Positions 1-11,164 are shown, counted from the first letter of the stretch. The stretch: 64,000 bases of DNA from Agelas oroides (GCA_949130485.1 OX422184.1:5312655-5376654), one strand, 5' to 3'. The notes: generated from the letters alone by a model not told the origin. Made by a program: numbers and translations.

Positions 1-246
1 CATCCCAATATATCAATGGAATTGAACGAACAAGTGATAAGCGTCATGAGCCTAACGATGAACGTAATGTTAACAAAATTGTCTGTCTGCTGCCCACCAT
101 CCACAGAACCCTTCTACTAGTCTCATGCCTAGACCCCACCCACACGAGGAAAAATGGTCTGGTAAACAAGTCAAATTTTTGGGGCTAGCGTGCACTTTTG
201 GGACTAGTGCAACCTAGCAACATTAAAAACATTCACCAGACCTGCT
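1..246. other. No recognisable feature
   Basis: I see no coding region or clear repeat in this stretch. It is ordinary AT-rich spacer that ends at an inverted-repeat element. Confidence 0.4.
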
Positions 247-589
247 CAGGGTTTCATACAGGATTTTGAGTTTGGGGGGAGGGGGGGAAACAGGATGATA
301 GCAGCGTGCATAAGCGTGCGTGCCTACTAGGGGGGTCTGGGGCATGCCCCCCCAAGGAAAATTTTGAATTTAGATCCTCTCAGATTGCTTCTGACGGAAT
401 CTGGGACAAACTTTCCAAACAACATTTTGATGACACATACTTATGTCCAGTAACATGTAAAATTAAATAGCTAATATTGATGGCACCACAATAATAACTA
501 TACTCAATTTCAAGATTTCTGGGGGTGGAAAATTGTGGCTGGGGAGGGAAAATTCTGGCTGGGGAGGGAAAATTCTGTATGAAACCCTG
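247..589. mobile_element. MITE-like element, TIR CAGGGTTTCATACAG
   Basis: The left end reads CAGGGTTTCATACAGGATTTT and the right end (565-589) is its near-perfect inverted complement. Inside are a G-rich run and two tandem copies of a GGGGAGGGAAAATTCTG-type unit. There is no coding capacity, so it is a non-autonomous inverted-repeat element. No clear target duplication was found and the superfamily is not assigned. Confidence 0.6.
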
Positions 590-757
590 CCGCTCAAAAA
601 TGGCCAGATACTCGTGCAGAAAGGCACAATTTTACTAGTGTGAGAGAAGTCCTATGTAATACCTGCCTGCCCCACATTGTGTGCAGGGGAAGCACCTGAT
701 GAGAAACTAAAGATTAGGCTAAACCTGTTATGTCTAGCTTCCAAACCATACTGACAC

Positions 758-1030
758 TAGTCTCACAAGTCATACCCTTCACAGAGAGGAAGGGTCTGGT
801 CATGCTGCAACCATCGAGTTGTCGCCACGGTAGAAACTTGCTGTGACCAATGAGATCCGCACTCTTCGGAGATTGCATCCGTTACCATGGAGTAGCAATT
901 ACGTCACAGCGTATTTAGCGGATGTCTTCTCTAACCGTGCTGTTCAATAATTGTGTTCCTCAGTGACAAATCGTCAGCTGCAGCGTGACCAGACCCTTAC
1001 TCTCTGTGAAGGATGTGGCTTGCGAGACTA
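758..1030. mobile_element. TAGTCTC-family MITE
   Basis: Roughly 50-bp terminal inverted repeats start TAGTCTCACAAG on the left and end CTTGCGAGACTA on the right. Both arms carry a matching AGGGTCTGGTCA segment. The flanking 9-mers (749-757 and 1031-1039) share their last six bases TGACAC, consistent with a decayed 9-bp target duplication. This is the same terminal signature as the elements at 8241, 9490, 46690, 59653 and 60222. Non-coding. Confidence 0.75.
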
Positions 1031-1162
1031 GCATGACACTAGCACTGTATGCATGTATACTGAATTGCAGGAGGTTGCACATACAACCACTCTTAAACTT
1101 GTAGTATTGGCTCACCTAGCTTGGCTATATACACAAAACTGTACACTAATCCACTAACTCAC

Positions 1163-1457
1163 CACCTGGTTCTGGTAGTTTTTTTAGCAAGACTTGAAGA
1201 GTGCGGTACTTCTTGACAACACTGTAGAAGACTTGATACTTTGTTGGGTCTACCTTGACTTGAGTGATGACACATTGGATTAGGTCATTAGCTCTTTGAA
1301 GTGGAGGCGTTGCAGTGGTACTCACAATCCTGCTGTAGTCCAAGTCATCGAGCAGCTCTCTCAAGTCGTTAGCAATGAGAGTGAGGTTTCCTGAAATCAG
1401 CATAGCAATAATATTGGTATTCTGTTCAATAGATTTCACTTGAGGAGAGTCATCCAT
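1163..1457 (-). CDS. Partial gene: exon with death-fold (CARD-like) character
   Basis: On the minus strand an open frame starts at ATG 1457 (MDDSPQVKSIEQ...). It runs about 98 residues to a strong splice donor (GTGAGT reading from 1162 down), just before an in-frame TAG at 1146. The protein is almost all helical. Its pattern (NDLRELLDDLDYSRIV, then RANDLIQCV, then DPTKYQVFYSVV) resembles CARD/death-fold adaptors of sponges and cnidarians. This is pattern recognition, not a database match. The next exon should lie to the left and may be outside the window. An in-frame region upstream of the ATG (to 1538) could be further coding sequence or intron. The gene lies on the same strand as, and downstream of, the caspase-fold gene at 3635-5185, which is complete with its own stop. 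Confidence 0.45.
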
Positions 1458-1518
1458 TCTTTCCTGGAGATGTATTGTGTAGCTACAAGGCAAGACAAAA
1501 CATGAGACTACGTATTCT

Positions 1519-1665
1519 ATTAGTATAATTAATAGCATGGTTTCGAGTGCAATTTAGGCGAGTGAATGGCTATTAATTGCATGAGGCAAAGCCAAGTGCA
1601 ATTATGCCATTCATGAGTGCTATTAATTCCAAATTGTACGAGAAAACATGCTATTGATTGCTAAT
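1519..1665. repeat. Hairpin repeat with TAGCATGGTTT arms
   Basis: ATTAGTATAATTAATAGCATGG at the left end pairs with CATGCTATTGATTGCTAAT at the right, and an internal GAGTGCAATT...AATTGTAC pair continues the fold. The same arms occur in the hairpin at 58350-58510, inside the tyrosine-recombinase element. Confidence 0.6.
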
Positions 1666-1850
1666 CATAAACTTTGCCAAGTTGACAGGACACTACAATA
1701 AGTATGAGTATGTATGAGATAAGCATGTTTATGGTATACAAGTTTACAGTACACTGTATAGTTTACAGCAAATTGTTGTTACTTACAAGTTTACAAGTTT
1801 ATAGTACATCAGATAGTTTACAGCAAATTGTTGGTACTTACAAGTCACTG

Positions 1851-2026
1851 ACCAATCAGTGAGCTATTACACTTTTGCACTGTTGACAGTCTGTTTTTCA
1901 ACCAATCAGAGAGCTATTACACTTTTGCACTGTTGATAGTCCGTTTTTCAACCAATCAGAGAGCTATTACACTTTTTGCACTGTTGTTCAGCCAATCAGT
2001 GAGCTATTACACTTTTTTCACTGTTT
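1851..2026 (+). repeat. Tandem repeat, 50-bp unit, about 4 copies
   Basis: Units start at 1851, 1901, 1951 and 1991, each with CCAATCAG, GAGCTATTACAC and TTTTGCACTG. The third copy is shortened to about 40 bp. The CCAATCAG...ATTACACTTTTGCAC core recurs in the hairpin at 56627-56695, so the array may derive from the same mobile family. Confidence 0.8.
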
Positions 2027-3634
2027 ACATGTACAAGAAAAACATGTTGCAACACTATTTGGCATTTATTTCACTGGAGCTTAACTATGGACTGTGATAT
2101 AGTCATATGATTACTGTATATACTTTCTTAATCTTATTACCAGGTCAGTTCTCTGGCTGACATTTTATGAGGAGAGTAAATCTCAGAGTAAGGCTAACAT
2201 TTCCTGGGCCCAGACCAGTCCCCCCCAAATAAGTAGAGTTCCCACACTCATTAGTAGGGGTGTGGCCAGCGAGACTTGGACACTCACCAATCCTGGACCA
2301 CCTGATAGAGTGGTGGGCTATTGGACTGACGTTACCTATCACTGTTTTAATAGCCAGCGACAAGTACTGAGCTCACTCATCGTGATTACTACGAACAGCG
2401 AAGTCGGTCTCGCAAACCACACCCTTCGCAGAGTCCCCGAGACTATATATTTGTCTCGGGGGTTCCACAATGGTAAGGGGTCCAGGTGTCCCACATAGCA
2501 TCGGTGGTTTACAGTTTGTCTTCAGGAGTGACTGGGCGCGAGACTACAGATAGTACGTAGCTGGAAACGAGGCTACATCCCCTTGTGAGATTGTGCTTCT
2601 GTATGGTGGGTGAATCTAATAGAAGGTAGCCATGAGGGTGTCTGGGTGATGCAAAGTCGGAATATACGGCACCGGAAACGGTACAGGAAATCCTGTTCAC
2701 CTGCCCTGCCCTAACCCTTACATGCACAAACTAATCCGAATTTCCAGTGCTATGTATTTCAACTGGTCCAAAAGCTTATATACATGGAATATATTAGTAG
2801 AACACTTCAGTTAATATCAATTTTGAAAGTAGCTACTACACATTGAACGTGAAACCATGTGTTGCACCCTATCATGTTATGGTAACATTCTGGTATCTCA
2901 GAAAAAAAACTTTCAAAAACAGATGTCTCAGGTTTGACTATTACTGATAACAGCGACGATGGACAAAATGAGAAGACTGTTTTCTTTCTCAAAGCACTCT
3001 TTAAGTGAACCTGCATCATTTTTGGTCCTAGTCTTACCAACTACAACACTAAATGCATGCATTTGTATTGTACAGTCTGAATTCTTTCCTGTTTCTGCAC
3101 TCAATGCCTTTTTGTCCCCCCAAGACTGCTCCAAATCCTTTTTATGTTTTCTGTCAAAGTAGCCACATTGGATATTTCATCAAGTATAGTTGCATTGGGC
3201 CATAGAAGTCACCAAACATGACCTCAGAACACCTAATTTTTGGGAAGCCTCAATGCAATGGGCCTGCTCTGGAACATGTACATCTGACAGGCAAAAGCTC
3301 TTCCACTTCTGTGTATTATACTGAACGCAAACCGAAGAACAAAAATGGGGGAGGCCTGGGAACGAGGCTAGCTATGTGGCACAATATATTATGTTAGGCA
3401 CATGGGTATGTTTAATACAGTGCATACCTTTTTGGTAGATCTCCTAGCCTGTAGCAACAACTACAGGATCAAACTTGTATATAAAGCATCATCATATCTA
3501 TTATTGTAGTGTTTAATGGCATCTTAGAAAATCAGTCTCCCATATGTGTCAAAATGCTTACACAATTTTGGTACAATCAATTGCTAAATCCATAATCCAA
3601 ACCATACCTAGTAACACTCATTGAATGTACAAGT
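2027..3634. other. Intergenic spacer with isolated transposon ends
   Basis: No host exon was recognised. There are two orphan right ends of the TAGYCTCG family: ACTGGGCGCGAGACTA ending at 2545 and GCCTGGGAACGAGGCTA ending at 3370. I found no left partners. The remaining short open frames look random. Confidence 0.4.
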
Positions 3635-5185
3635 CTATTGTTTCATCAAATCAGAGTTAATTGTTTTCCACAAATCCTCAAGTTCAGGCATTTCCCAAAT
3701 TTTCATAAAATATTTTCCACGTTTCAGCGATATTATATAGTTCACAAGAGACCTCTCCAAGTGGTGAATAGAGAGTGAAATTGCCATTGTGCTTTCCCCC
3801 TGAGTAACTCGCTTGATAGTCTCTGCAATGTGATTGAAGGCTGTGAGGAATATATCTTTGTCTTTGGGGTCAGCATGCTGTTGTTGTTTCTGTTCAATCG
3901 TACCTATGGAGTATGCTATACAGCACACTGCTGCCATCAGGATGTCAGGAACATGAAGCAGCTTTTGTTTGTTAAGCCAGTGCAGTTGCTTTCCCTCAAC
4001 TTCCTCCAGCCACTTGATGCTTTCTGGATGAAGTGTCTTGCGCCACTTAGGGTCTTTCTCCTTGAAGTACGGTTCTAATAAATCATCTGGATTGGTGTAA
4101 ATCATGCAGTCAGCTGCAACTCGACATTGATCATTTGCTGTTTTGATCCTCAGCACAGGGCACATCCTTTCTGTTTTAGTCTTCTCTGACTGGGGATTTA
4201 AGCGGAGAGTAGAAAGTGCACGACAACATTTACTGCATCTCTCTGTGATGTTGGAAAGTGGAAGCTTTGAGAGTGAGCCAGGATGATTCATAAACCGATC
4301 AATACCTTTGATGCCATAATATTTGAGGGATAAAGAAAAGAGGGAATATGAACGTGGGGAGGATCCATACTCCAAATTTAGCTCAGTGGCAGTCTCATTT
4401 CTGCATGTTGCAGCAAAGATATAGGCATCATTAGCAATGCAGGCATCGGTGTCAGTCAACCCCTTGGACAGCCTGTCAGCATAACAACAGTCAAGGATGC
4501 ATATAACACCTGCAAGTTGATCACCACACTCGTGCAGCCATTCACTGAGTACCTCTGCAGTCAGCCAAGTAGAGTCATGGTTTGGTTGAAAATCTTTTGG
4601 TACAAGGGTGGACCTTTTGTTGAGACACTCAAGGTGTCCTGCGTAAAAGAAAATGATCAGCCCATTTTTGCCAGCCTTCTTGCCTACTTCACTCATGTTT
4701 TCCATCATCCCTTGAAGCGTACACTCTTTTGAATGTTCAGATGCAAAATAGCAGTGAGTGTTTTTCTTAGTGACCACACCTTCATCAATAAAAGCCTGAG
4801 AAATCAGAATTGCATCATCCTTCGCCCCTGGTAGACCATTCAATTCGGCATCATATACATCCATGCCATAGGCAATCATGTGCGTGTTCTTGGGGTCAAA
4901 TTCTATTTCTATTGGTGCTGCTGTACTTTTCAACTTTGTTATAGGTGTGCTTGCATTTTCTGTAGTTGGGTCTTCTTTAGATCCCAGCTTTTTAGGTAGG
5001 CTTGTAACTAATGGGCTGTCTACCTCATCCTGACCTCCTACCCTCGTAGCTTGTTCGTCCTTGGGCTTTACCAGGCTTGGATCTGAGGAAATTTTGTCTA
5101 TCACATTTTGACCTCCTCTAGTTTTGACTGGTGGGAAAAAATATACAGGGTCTGGTTCTCCGAGGGTGCTCTGTGTCTCTCCCAT
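3635..5185 (-). CDS. Caspase-fold (peptidase C14, metacaspase-like) protein
   Basis: A 516-residue single-exon frame; its ATG sits in a good context (CCACAATGG). Residues 1-95 are polar, with low-complexity Pro/Lys/Thr and no recognisable domain. Residues ~96-320 carry the C14 p20-like fold: MIAYGMDVYDAELNGLPGAKDD at the start, the His loop FFYAGH (H184) and the Cys loop ILDCCYAD (C233/C234). C234 aligns with the catalytic Cys of the metacaspase DCCHSG-type motif. The remaining ~190 residues are helical with a CxxCC cluster near 315 and no known domain. Both catalytic residues are present, so activity is plausible. The family cleaves after acidic or basic residues; specificity cannot be read here. 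No CARD or death domain is attached, but a death-fold-like exon follows on the same strand. No AATAAA was seen shortly after the stop. Confidence 0.8.
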   Translation of the reverse strand: MGETQSTLGEPDPVYFFPPVKTRGGQNVIDKISSDPSLVKPKDEQATRVGGQDEVDSPLVTSLPKKLGSKEDPTTENASTPITKLKSTAAPIEIEFDPKNTHMIAYGMDVYDAELNGLPGAKDDAILISQAFIDEGVVTKKNTHCYFASEHSKECTLQGMMENMSEVGKKAGKNGLIIFFYAGHLECLNKRSTLVPKDFQPNHDSTWLTAEVLSEWLHECGDQLAGVICILDCCYADRLSKGLTDTDACIANDAYIFAATCRNETATELNLEYGSSPRSYSLFSLSLKYYGIKGIDRFMNHPGSLSKLPLSNITERCSKCCRALSTLRLNPQSEKTKTERMCPVLRIKTANDQCRVAADCMIYTNPDDLLEPYFKEKDPKWRKTLHPESIKWLEEVEGKQLHWLNKQKLLHVPDILMAAVCCIAYSIGTIEQKQQQHADPKDKDIFLTAFNHIAETIKRVTQGESTMAISLSIHHLERSLVNYIISLKRGKYFMKIWEMPELEDLWKTINSDLMKQ

Positions 5186-5212
5186 TGTGGTATTCGGGTG
5201 CAGTTCTGTCTT

Positions 5213-6655
5213 GTAGGTGTACTATCAGTATGTATACTGTAGAAATTGAGTATTTCCTGCTTATACTTATACAGAGTTCTCTGAACCAGGAAACCAACCA
5301 CTGCTTGTGAACCTACGAAAACAGATACCAAAGATCAAAGTACAAATTACATACCAACAAACCAGGAAAGATGGCTACCACTGAAAGCTGATCTTGAACT
5401 GTACATACCCAAACATTTAATCTGTATTAATGTCTACCATTTGGTTTACCGAAGAGTCCAAGACACGGGTTATTACAGATGCCCAAGCTAATGACACAAC
5501 AATGCAGTGAAGCATGCATCGAGACTCATCCCGGTCAAGAAATTGACTCCAATACTGGAAAGAGAGCTACTTATAATGTGACTTTAAATAAGGGTTGGCA
5601 AATTTCTTTGTGACTTTGAATATTAGATACTTGTTAGCAGCAGTTTGCACTGTGTTGTGATGCCATTACAATGCAGTGCACACTAATGTGCTATTGTTAC
5701 CAGTCAATTTTTGTCTGTAACTACCTGTTGCTTATAGTTGTGACGTAGGTATATTGTATATAAGCAGTCTTGTATTCTTTGCACAAGGGATCATCATTAT
5801 TCTTCAATCAAGAATACACATGTACGTAAATGTATTAATGCAAATGCGTAAAGTGACCACCTGCCAGGGAGGGATGTAAATTACTGTAGAAGGCAGATAT
5901 GTATGAGCAATATTCTTAGATCTTATCTAAAGTCTTGCTGCACCCATGCATGTTGAGCTTGCTGCACCCATGTTAAGATACTGCACCACCTTTGTCTCAC
6001 AAGCCAGCAGCCCTTGTGGAAAGTGTGTCTGCTATTTCTATGGCTGTGAAGCCACATGCAGTAAACACATGATATGTGCTAAGTCCTTGATTGAATCAGC
6101 AAGAATTTCTATATTACAAGTGTCATCTGAGCAAGAAGTAGGTGACAGATAACAATAAATCACAAACGCAGTGTGGACTACAGTCATTCCCACAGCTGTA
6201 CTTTAAAACAATACACATAAATTAGATGGTTACATGGCAGCTTCTCTACACTTGTTTTTGTACCTGCTGCTGCTGCAGGAAAGGCAAGCTAAAGCTGCCA
6301 ATGTTAGTAAGGTCCATCTATACAGAATGTCACTGATTAGGTCCCATATCTTTGCATGCTTTTATGCCTAACTACTGCATTTTCCACTTGGGGTGTAATT
6401 ATTTTGTTGCATGCTATTATTAGCTACAAGTATACACACTATGCATTGTGGCTCAACCAACTTCTGCACTTCTCAATCGAAAGCTTTTCTCTATAGCTAT
6501 GTACAGACAGTCAATAGTCATTTGATTCATGATGAATGGGTATCAAAAATTGCTTGCTAGTCGGAGCTTTGCAGTTCACGGCAAGAAAGCGAGTTATTGG
6601 GGTAGTAGTAATGCGGTACGGGGACACAGAACGGATTCCAAATTCACCGAGTATA
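5213..6655. other. Spacer; possible solo-LTR-like promoter near 5577-5822
   Basis: No host gene was recognised. At 5740-5822 a TATA-like TATATAAGCAG is followed by a sequence ending in TACACA, which resembles the 3' half of an LTR. Neither the left LTR boundary nor a target duplication can be fixed, so this is only a suggestion. Confidence 0.25.
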
Positions 6656-6998
6656 AGGCCACTATTTGTTGCATATTAGTTTCTCATCCCCCGCCCGCAT
6701 GCTTTTTTGGGACCCGCTTCGCTGGCCATTATTGTATATTTTATCGATCTCGCGCTCTGTACGCGTCGATGCTGCTGATTTGCATGTTGATTTGCTTCTT
6801 AGTGAACTGCACAACAGCTAAAAGATGTCTCACTCCCTAAAATACCGTAGCGCTTACCCCCAGAGCGTGGCCTCGCGAGTCCAGGAGCCGAACTTTATTG
6901 CGTTTGGCGAATAATGGCATAATGGTAATGGCCGCCCGCCCGCACGAACTTTAGAGAAAGTTCCTGATGAGAAACTAATATGCAACGAATAGTGGCCT
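6656..6998. mobile_element. Inverted-repeat element, about 343 bp
   Basis: The left arm reads AGGCCACTATTTGTTGCATA and continues to about 6690. The right arm (6962-6998) is its inverted complement with one or two changes. The interior has a second imperfect pairing around CGGGCGGGCGGCC and GGCCGCCCGCCC. Non-coding; superfamily unknown. Confidence 0.65.
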
Positions 6999-7947
6999 AA
7001 ATGAACATCGTCCTTTACTCCCCCGTTCTACGTTATCCTAGTACCTTTGATAGCGCTCAGCTCTCGTCGATCGGCACTCACATATAGACACAGTATACAA
7101 TTCAGAACTTTCAGTCTTAGTGTCAGAGAACTTTGCTTTCGCTCAACCGCCAAAAGGCCCGCCTTCGTGTAATTAGCCAGATTTACGAAAACAAACAACC
7201 GCACTGGCAAGTAGATGACCATCAAATGCAGTCAATGCGCATGCGCAAAGTTGAACAGGCTCTTGATTTGGGACTGCGGACATACTAGAGGCCTGCAAGT
7301 GATGTCCAGATTGATGAATAGTCATGGCCAAGGAAGGAAGCCCTGTCCCCTCTGTGAGGACTGACCATTGAGTACGACTGCTGTTGTATATAGTTAAGTC
7401 CGGTGATCTGATTTCAGATGGATATTAAACTGTGTCTAGCTTATCATTATGGGAATGTCATTGTGGCATTAACTTGTAACCTGATTCACCCCCCCCCCCC
7501 CCATGGAACCTTGAGACCTCCTAGTATAGTAAGTAACTGGCATAAAATCACCTCTCGCTACAACTATGCAATGTAACCCCCTCCCCCCTCCCTCTCCTGA
7601 CTGAAAGTTAACTTAACCATGAGCAATCTACAGTACACAAACACACACTTAGATTGTGCAAATGAATCAACCATAAAATTAGTCAGATTTACGAAACAAA
7701 CAACCACGCGGCATTTAAGCATAGTTGCAATATAATGCATAAGCAGCGCCAAAGCTTTTGCAGCAGCAGCTTAACATTGTTAAATTATTTACAAAAAGTA
7801 TAAAACAGTTATTCTGTGAGCGCTGAATCGTAGCATATTGAGACAAATTGACATATAATATGCCAAAGCCTACTTTCTTCCCATTTGTAATTTAATAGAC
7901 TCCGTGGGATGTTAATGTATATGCTTGTGTAGCAGAGTTGATATTAC
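6999..7947. other. Spacer with a short dispersed duplication
   Basis: TTAGYCAGATTTACGAAA plus an A/C-rich tail occurs at about 7169 and again at about 7678. A run of 14 C lies at 7489-7502. No gene was recognised. Confidence 0.35.
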
Positions 7948-8758
7948 ACAAGTCACAAAAAAGTTTTCTGGATGAAAACAAGCGCATGTAGGGATGGAAC
8001 CCTCAAAAACCAACCAAACTAGATGGGAATGACACCACAACAATTTCACACCATCCCTACATCTTGTGCCATTTTGCCAACTATGCTTTGTGTTTGTTAG
8101 TTGTGTGCATAGAAGGGTTGTGGAAGGCAGTGGGGTGGGTAGTGCTGGGTGTGGTTAATGTGTATGGGGAGTGAGTTATGTTGTGGGTGGCTGCAATGTA
8201 GTTGCTATACTGAGCATGGCAGATATGGTCTGTCTTGAAGTAGTCTCGCAAGCCAGACCCTTTCCGCGCAGCGCTGATCACTTTCAGTATGCGGCACACG
8301 GAGGGAAGAAGTTTGATGTTTGGGTTTACAATTTCATTTTGGATTTATGACGATTCTTAGTTCCTCTGCGTGCCGATACTGAAAGCGATCGGTGTTGTGG
8401 AACGGAAAGGGTCTGGCTTGCGAGGCTAGTCTTGAATGTAGAAACTGTGGAGTGCATGAGCTGGGTCTGTATGGTATGTTAGGGTAAGTTATGTTGTGAA
8501 ATTTTATTGCTGCTGGACATGGCATATATGGATTGTCTTTTATGTAGAAGGCTGTATATTGTTCAGTGTTCATTTAGTGGGTGTGAATAGACTAAGTGCA
8601 TGTAGAGAGTTTTGTGGTGTGCATAGTTGGCAAAATGGCACAAGATGTAGGGATCGTGTGAAATTGTTGTGGTGTCATTCCCATCAGTTTGGTTGGTTTT
8701 TGAGGGTTCCATCCCTACATGCACTTGTTTTCATTCAGAAAACTTTTTTGTGACTTGT
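7948..8758. mobile_element. Long inverted-repeat (foldback) element
   Basis: Arms of about 140 bp (7948-8085 and 8620-8758) are inverted complements and contain the words GATGTAGGGAT and AACCAACCAAACT. The interior holds a diverged direct duplication (about 8165-8235 and 8478-8545) that was split by the nested MITE at 8241-8428. No transposase frame and no clear target duplication. Confidence 0.75.
8241..8428. mobile_element. TAGTCTCG-family MITE, nested
   Basis: 188 bp. The left end is TAGTCTCGCAAGCCAGACCC and the right end is GGGTCTGGCTTGCGAGGCTA. The flanking 9-mers are GTCTTGAAG (8232-8240) and GTCTTGAAT (8429-8437), an 8/9 match that gives a target duplication. It sits inside the foldback element 7948-8758, so it is the younger insertion. 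Confidence 0.85.
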
Positions 8759-9489
8759 TTCTGCTGTTTTTTTTTGTTTTTTTTTTGGTAGTTTATTAGG
8801 AATGGTAACAGAGAAGAGACGTGGAAGGGTAGGCCGAGGGGAAGATGCATGGTGTGTACAGTATGATAGTACAGAACTTTTTTGTTCACAAAGAACTAAG
8901 AATTGTCAAATGCTTCTAAGTGAAATTGTCAATTCAAACATCAAACTTCTTTATCTGGGGGGTTTAGAACCCCAAGCAAAGCCTCATAAAAACCAAGTGC
9001 AAAGCACGAGTTTAATGAGCCTTTGCATGCAAGCTTATAAATCCCGCGCTCACTTCATGTGGACTACTAATGGGTTCACCGAAAAACTCTCCATAGACTG
9101 TCACCACAGAGTATTGAGTCGTAAGACCCCATTACAGGAACGATTTGATGGTGAGTACCTATAGTCTAAATCTGTTTGAAACCACAGCATATAAGGGTCT
9201 ATGGAGCTGAACAACCACCAGTTTCTGTGGCCTCCTCCTCTAGTGCAAAAGTTTTTGAATGAAGCCATGCACTGTTGACTCAGTGCTACTAGCTGCACTA
9301 GAGCAGTTCGAGTATACCAAGCTACCAATAGGGTCCTACTTGCTGCGTTGGAGAAAACTCAGAGGCACAACACAAAAGGAGGATGTTAAGAAGACACCAG
9401 CCAAAATGTTACCATCAACTTTTTTTTCGGGGTCATCCCTACATATGGCGTACTACCGTACGCCATGATATTAGAAATCGTAGGTAATT
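8759..9489. other. No host gene recognised
   Basis: A T-rich tract follows the foldback element. A 120-codon open frame at 8802-9164 has no family resemblance and no gene-like context. A short palindrome ATGGCGTAC...GTACGCCAT lies at 9447-9465. Confidence 0.3.
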
Positions 9490-9815
9490 TAGTCTCGTGC
9501 CCAGCCGGATATAACCTACGGAAAATCCGTCTGGTAAGATAAGGCACATTTCTTGGGCTTTTGCACACGTCAGCAGGGTTTGAATGCGGCTGGCGCTGAC
9601 CATATATGGAAGTTCTCGCCTCTAAATGGCTTCAATTATCACCAATTAGCATCCACACAAGCACTAGTGAGCTAGTGGGCCGCTGGAGTAATTGGACATG
9701 CTACAATTTGATTGGCACGTTCAAATAACTCCGTCGAAATTAGAAAAGCCCAGGAATCCAGCCTTACCTTACCAGATGGACTTTCCGTAGGTATATCCGG
9801 CTGGTCATTAGACTA
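9490..9815. mobile_element. TAGTCTCGTG-family MITE, copy 1
   Basis: 326 bp with TIRs beginning TAGTCTCGTGCCCAGCCGG and an inner AACCTACGGAAAATCCGTCT segment. It is bounded by an exact 9-bp duplication TAGGTAATT (9481-9489 and 9816-9824). It is a close relative of the element at 60222-60548. No coding capacity. Confidence 0.9.
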
Positions 9816-10519
9816 TAGGTAATTAGAGTAGTGAGGTAGCTAATAGGTGTTGCAGTATCTTGACTGTGATGACGTTTAAGCCCTCATTTGTACATGTGGT
9901 TTTAGATTGGTTGTGATTTTCTTTGAGTTGGTGCCTAGCACCTTTGTGTTAACCCAGATTGTATTCAGAGGCTTCCTTCAGTACTGCCCAGTGTGTTCTT
10001 TGGCTGAAAGCCTAGGTCACTGTGTTATGCCTGTCACTTGTGAGGTTATCTGTACTAGTGGAGACAGTGGTTTATGTACATCCAGTTTTGTGTCTGTATA
10101 CTCTCCTTGTACCATCATGATTCTTCTTATTTCATCTCTAGCTACTTCATCGTCTATTACACTCAAGCTGTCCAACAACATCGCTCCGGCTAGTTCCACG
10201 CCGTGATATTTTACACTTGCATCACCTGTTACCTAACTGTTTGACATATCTAGTGTTGCCCTCAGTGCTGCATGGGTTTGCTGTCACCACACCCAGTGAG
10301 GCTTGGCAGCTCCACCCACAATCTATATTCTCTGGCTACCGGTTATTGACTTGGGTGAGACAGTGGGTGCCACCCCACTTAGCCCAGCACCTCCTGATCA
10401 CAGCATGACACTATAGTCACACTAGAGGACCCATCATTCCTACTCCCACTAAATTTCGAATGGGGGGGGGGGATGAAACTGCTGCTCCCTTAGCACTTCA
10501 CACTCACATGCATCTGACA
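9816..10519. other. Unassigned, probably transposon-derived
   Basis: A minus-strand frame at 10017-10199 (ELAGAMLLDSLSVIDDEVARDE) has protein-like composition, and similar quality continues past its stop. This hints at a decayed element protein, but I could not name a family. Confidence 0.25.
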
Positions 10520-10642
10520 CTCAACAGCACGAGTACGCATTGCCACGCCTACTGGAAATAACCTCCGAAATAACGAACGGCCTCTCTATTCTGGACCCGC
10601 AGTGGTGGTCCCTATGGTGTTCGCATTAAAGGGATTCCACTG
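10520..10642 (-). mobile_element. Truncated pogo/Tigger-like MITE
   Basis: Reverse complement of the left part of the element at 47193-47676. It shares ACGCATTGCCACGCCTAC and the terminus ATTCCACTG followed by TA. The other end is missing. Confidence 0.6.
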
Positions 10643-10984
10643 TATTTGCACATTAATACCAAGTCGCCACCATAACCTGAAACTGTGAATGTAATTATCT
10701 TCAAAATTGACAACTTCACCATGCATATATAACTTGATGGCTTGATGACGATGATGCGTGTTTTTTTTTTGATGGTGTATGAAAGACATCTTCCTCACAT
10801 GCGTGAGGCCTAAGAACACGTTTCTAACCACTGTAAGTCAGCAAAGGGTGGCAAGTGGGGATAAACTTTCATGGGAAAAATAAACTCTGGTGTCTAATTA
10901 TAATAATTAGTGTAGTATTTCACACTATGCATGTGATTGTTATTTTGACATAGTTTGTCGCATAGGTCACACTATCAAAAGAGC

Positions 10985-11110
10985 TCTATCAACTGCAGAT
11001 TCTGCAAAGATACAAGTAAAACCAGTCTTTATTGTTCCCAAGTTCAGACTTAGTTCCTACGAGTTTTCTTTATCTCCAAACACAATTCATTATGGAAAGT
11101 GACTAAAAGA
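10985..11110 (+). mobile_element. LINE 3'-end fragment (A)
   Basis: Translation contains KPVFIVPKFRLSSYEFSLSP, the same C-terminal motif as in fragment C (KPVFVVPKSRTSS at about 12730). It marks the far C-terminus of a non-LTR retrotransposon ORF2. Severely truncated. Confidence 0.5.
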
Positions 11111-11164
11111 AAGAAATGTATATAATAATGATGTGATGAATACTGTCCAATCTGCCCATTGGAG

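Noticed and set aside
5577-5822. Solo LTR
   Set aside because: The right part looks LTR-like, but I found no matching left boundary and no target duplication; noted only as a possibility.
6529-6840. 103-codon open frame
   Set aside because: It runs across the left arm of the inverted-repeat element 6656-6998 and has no protein-like pattern.
8802-9164. 120-codon open frame as a host gene
   Set aside because: No family motif, no splice or poly(A) context, and it sits among repeats.
9907-10206. Membrane-protein-like open frame
   Set aside because: The hydrophobic look comes from the antisense of a coding-like minus-strand remnant; no start context or relatives.
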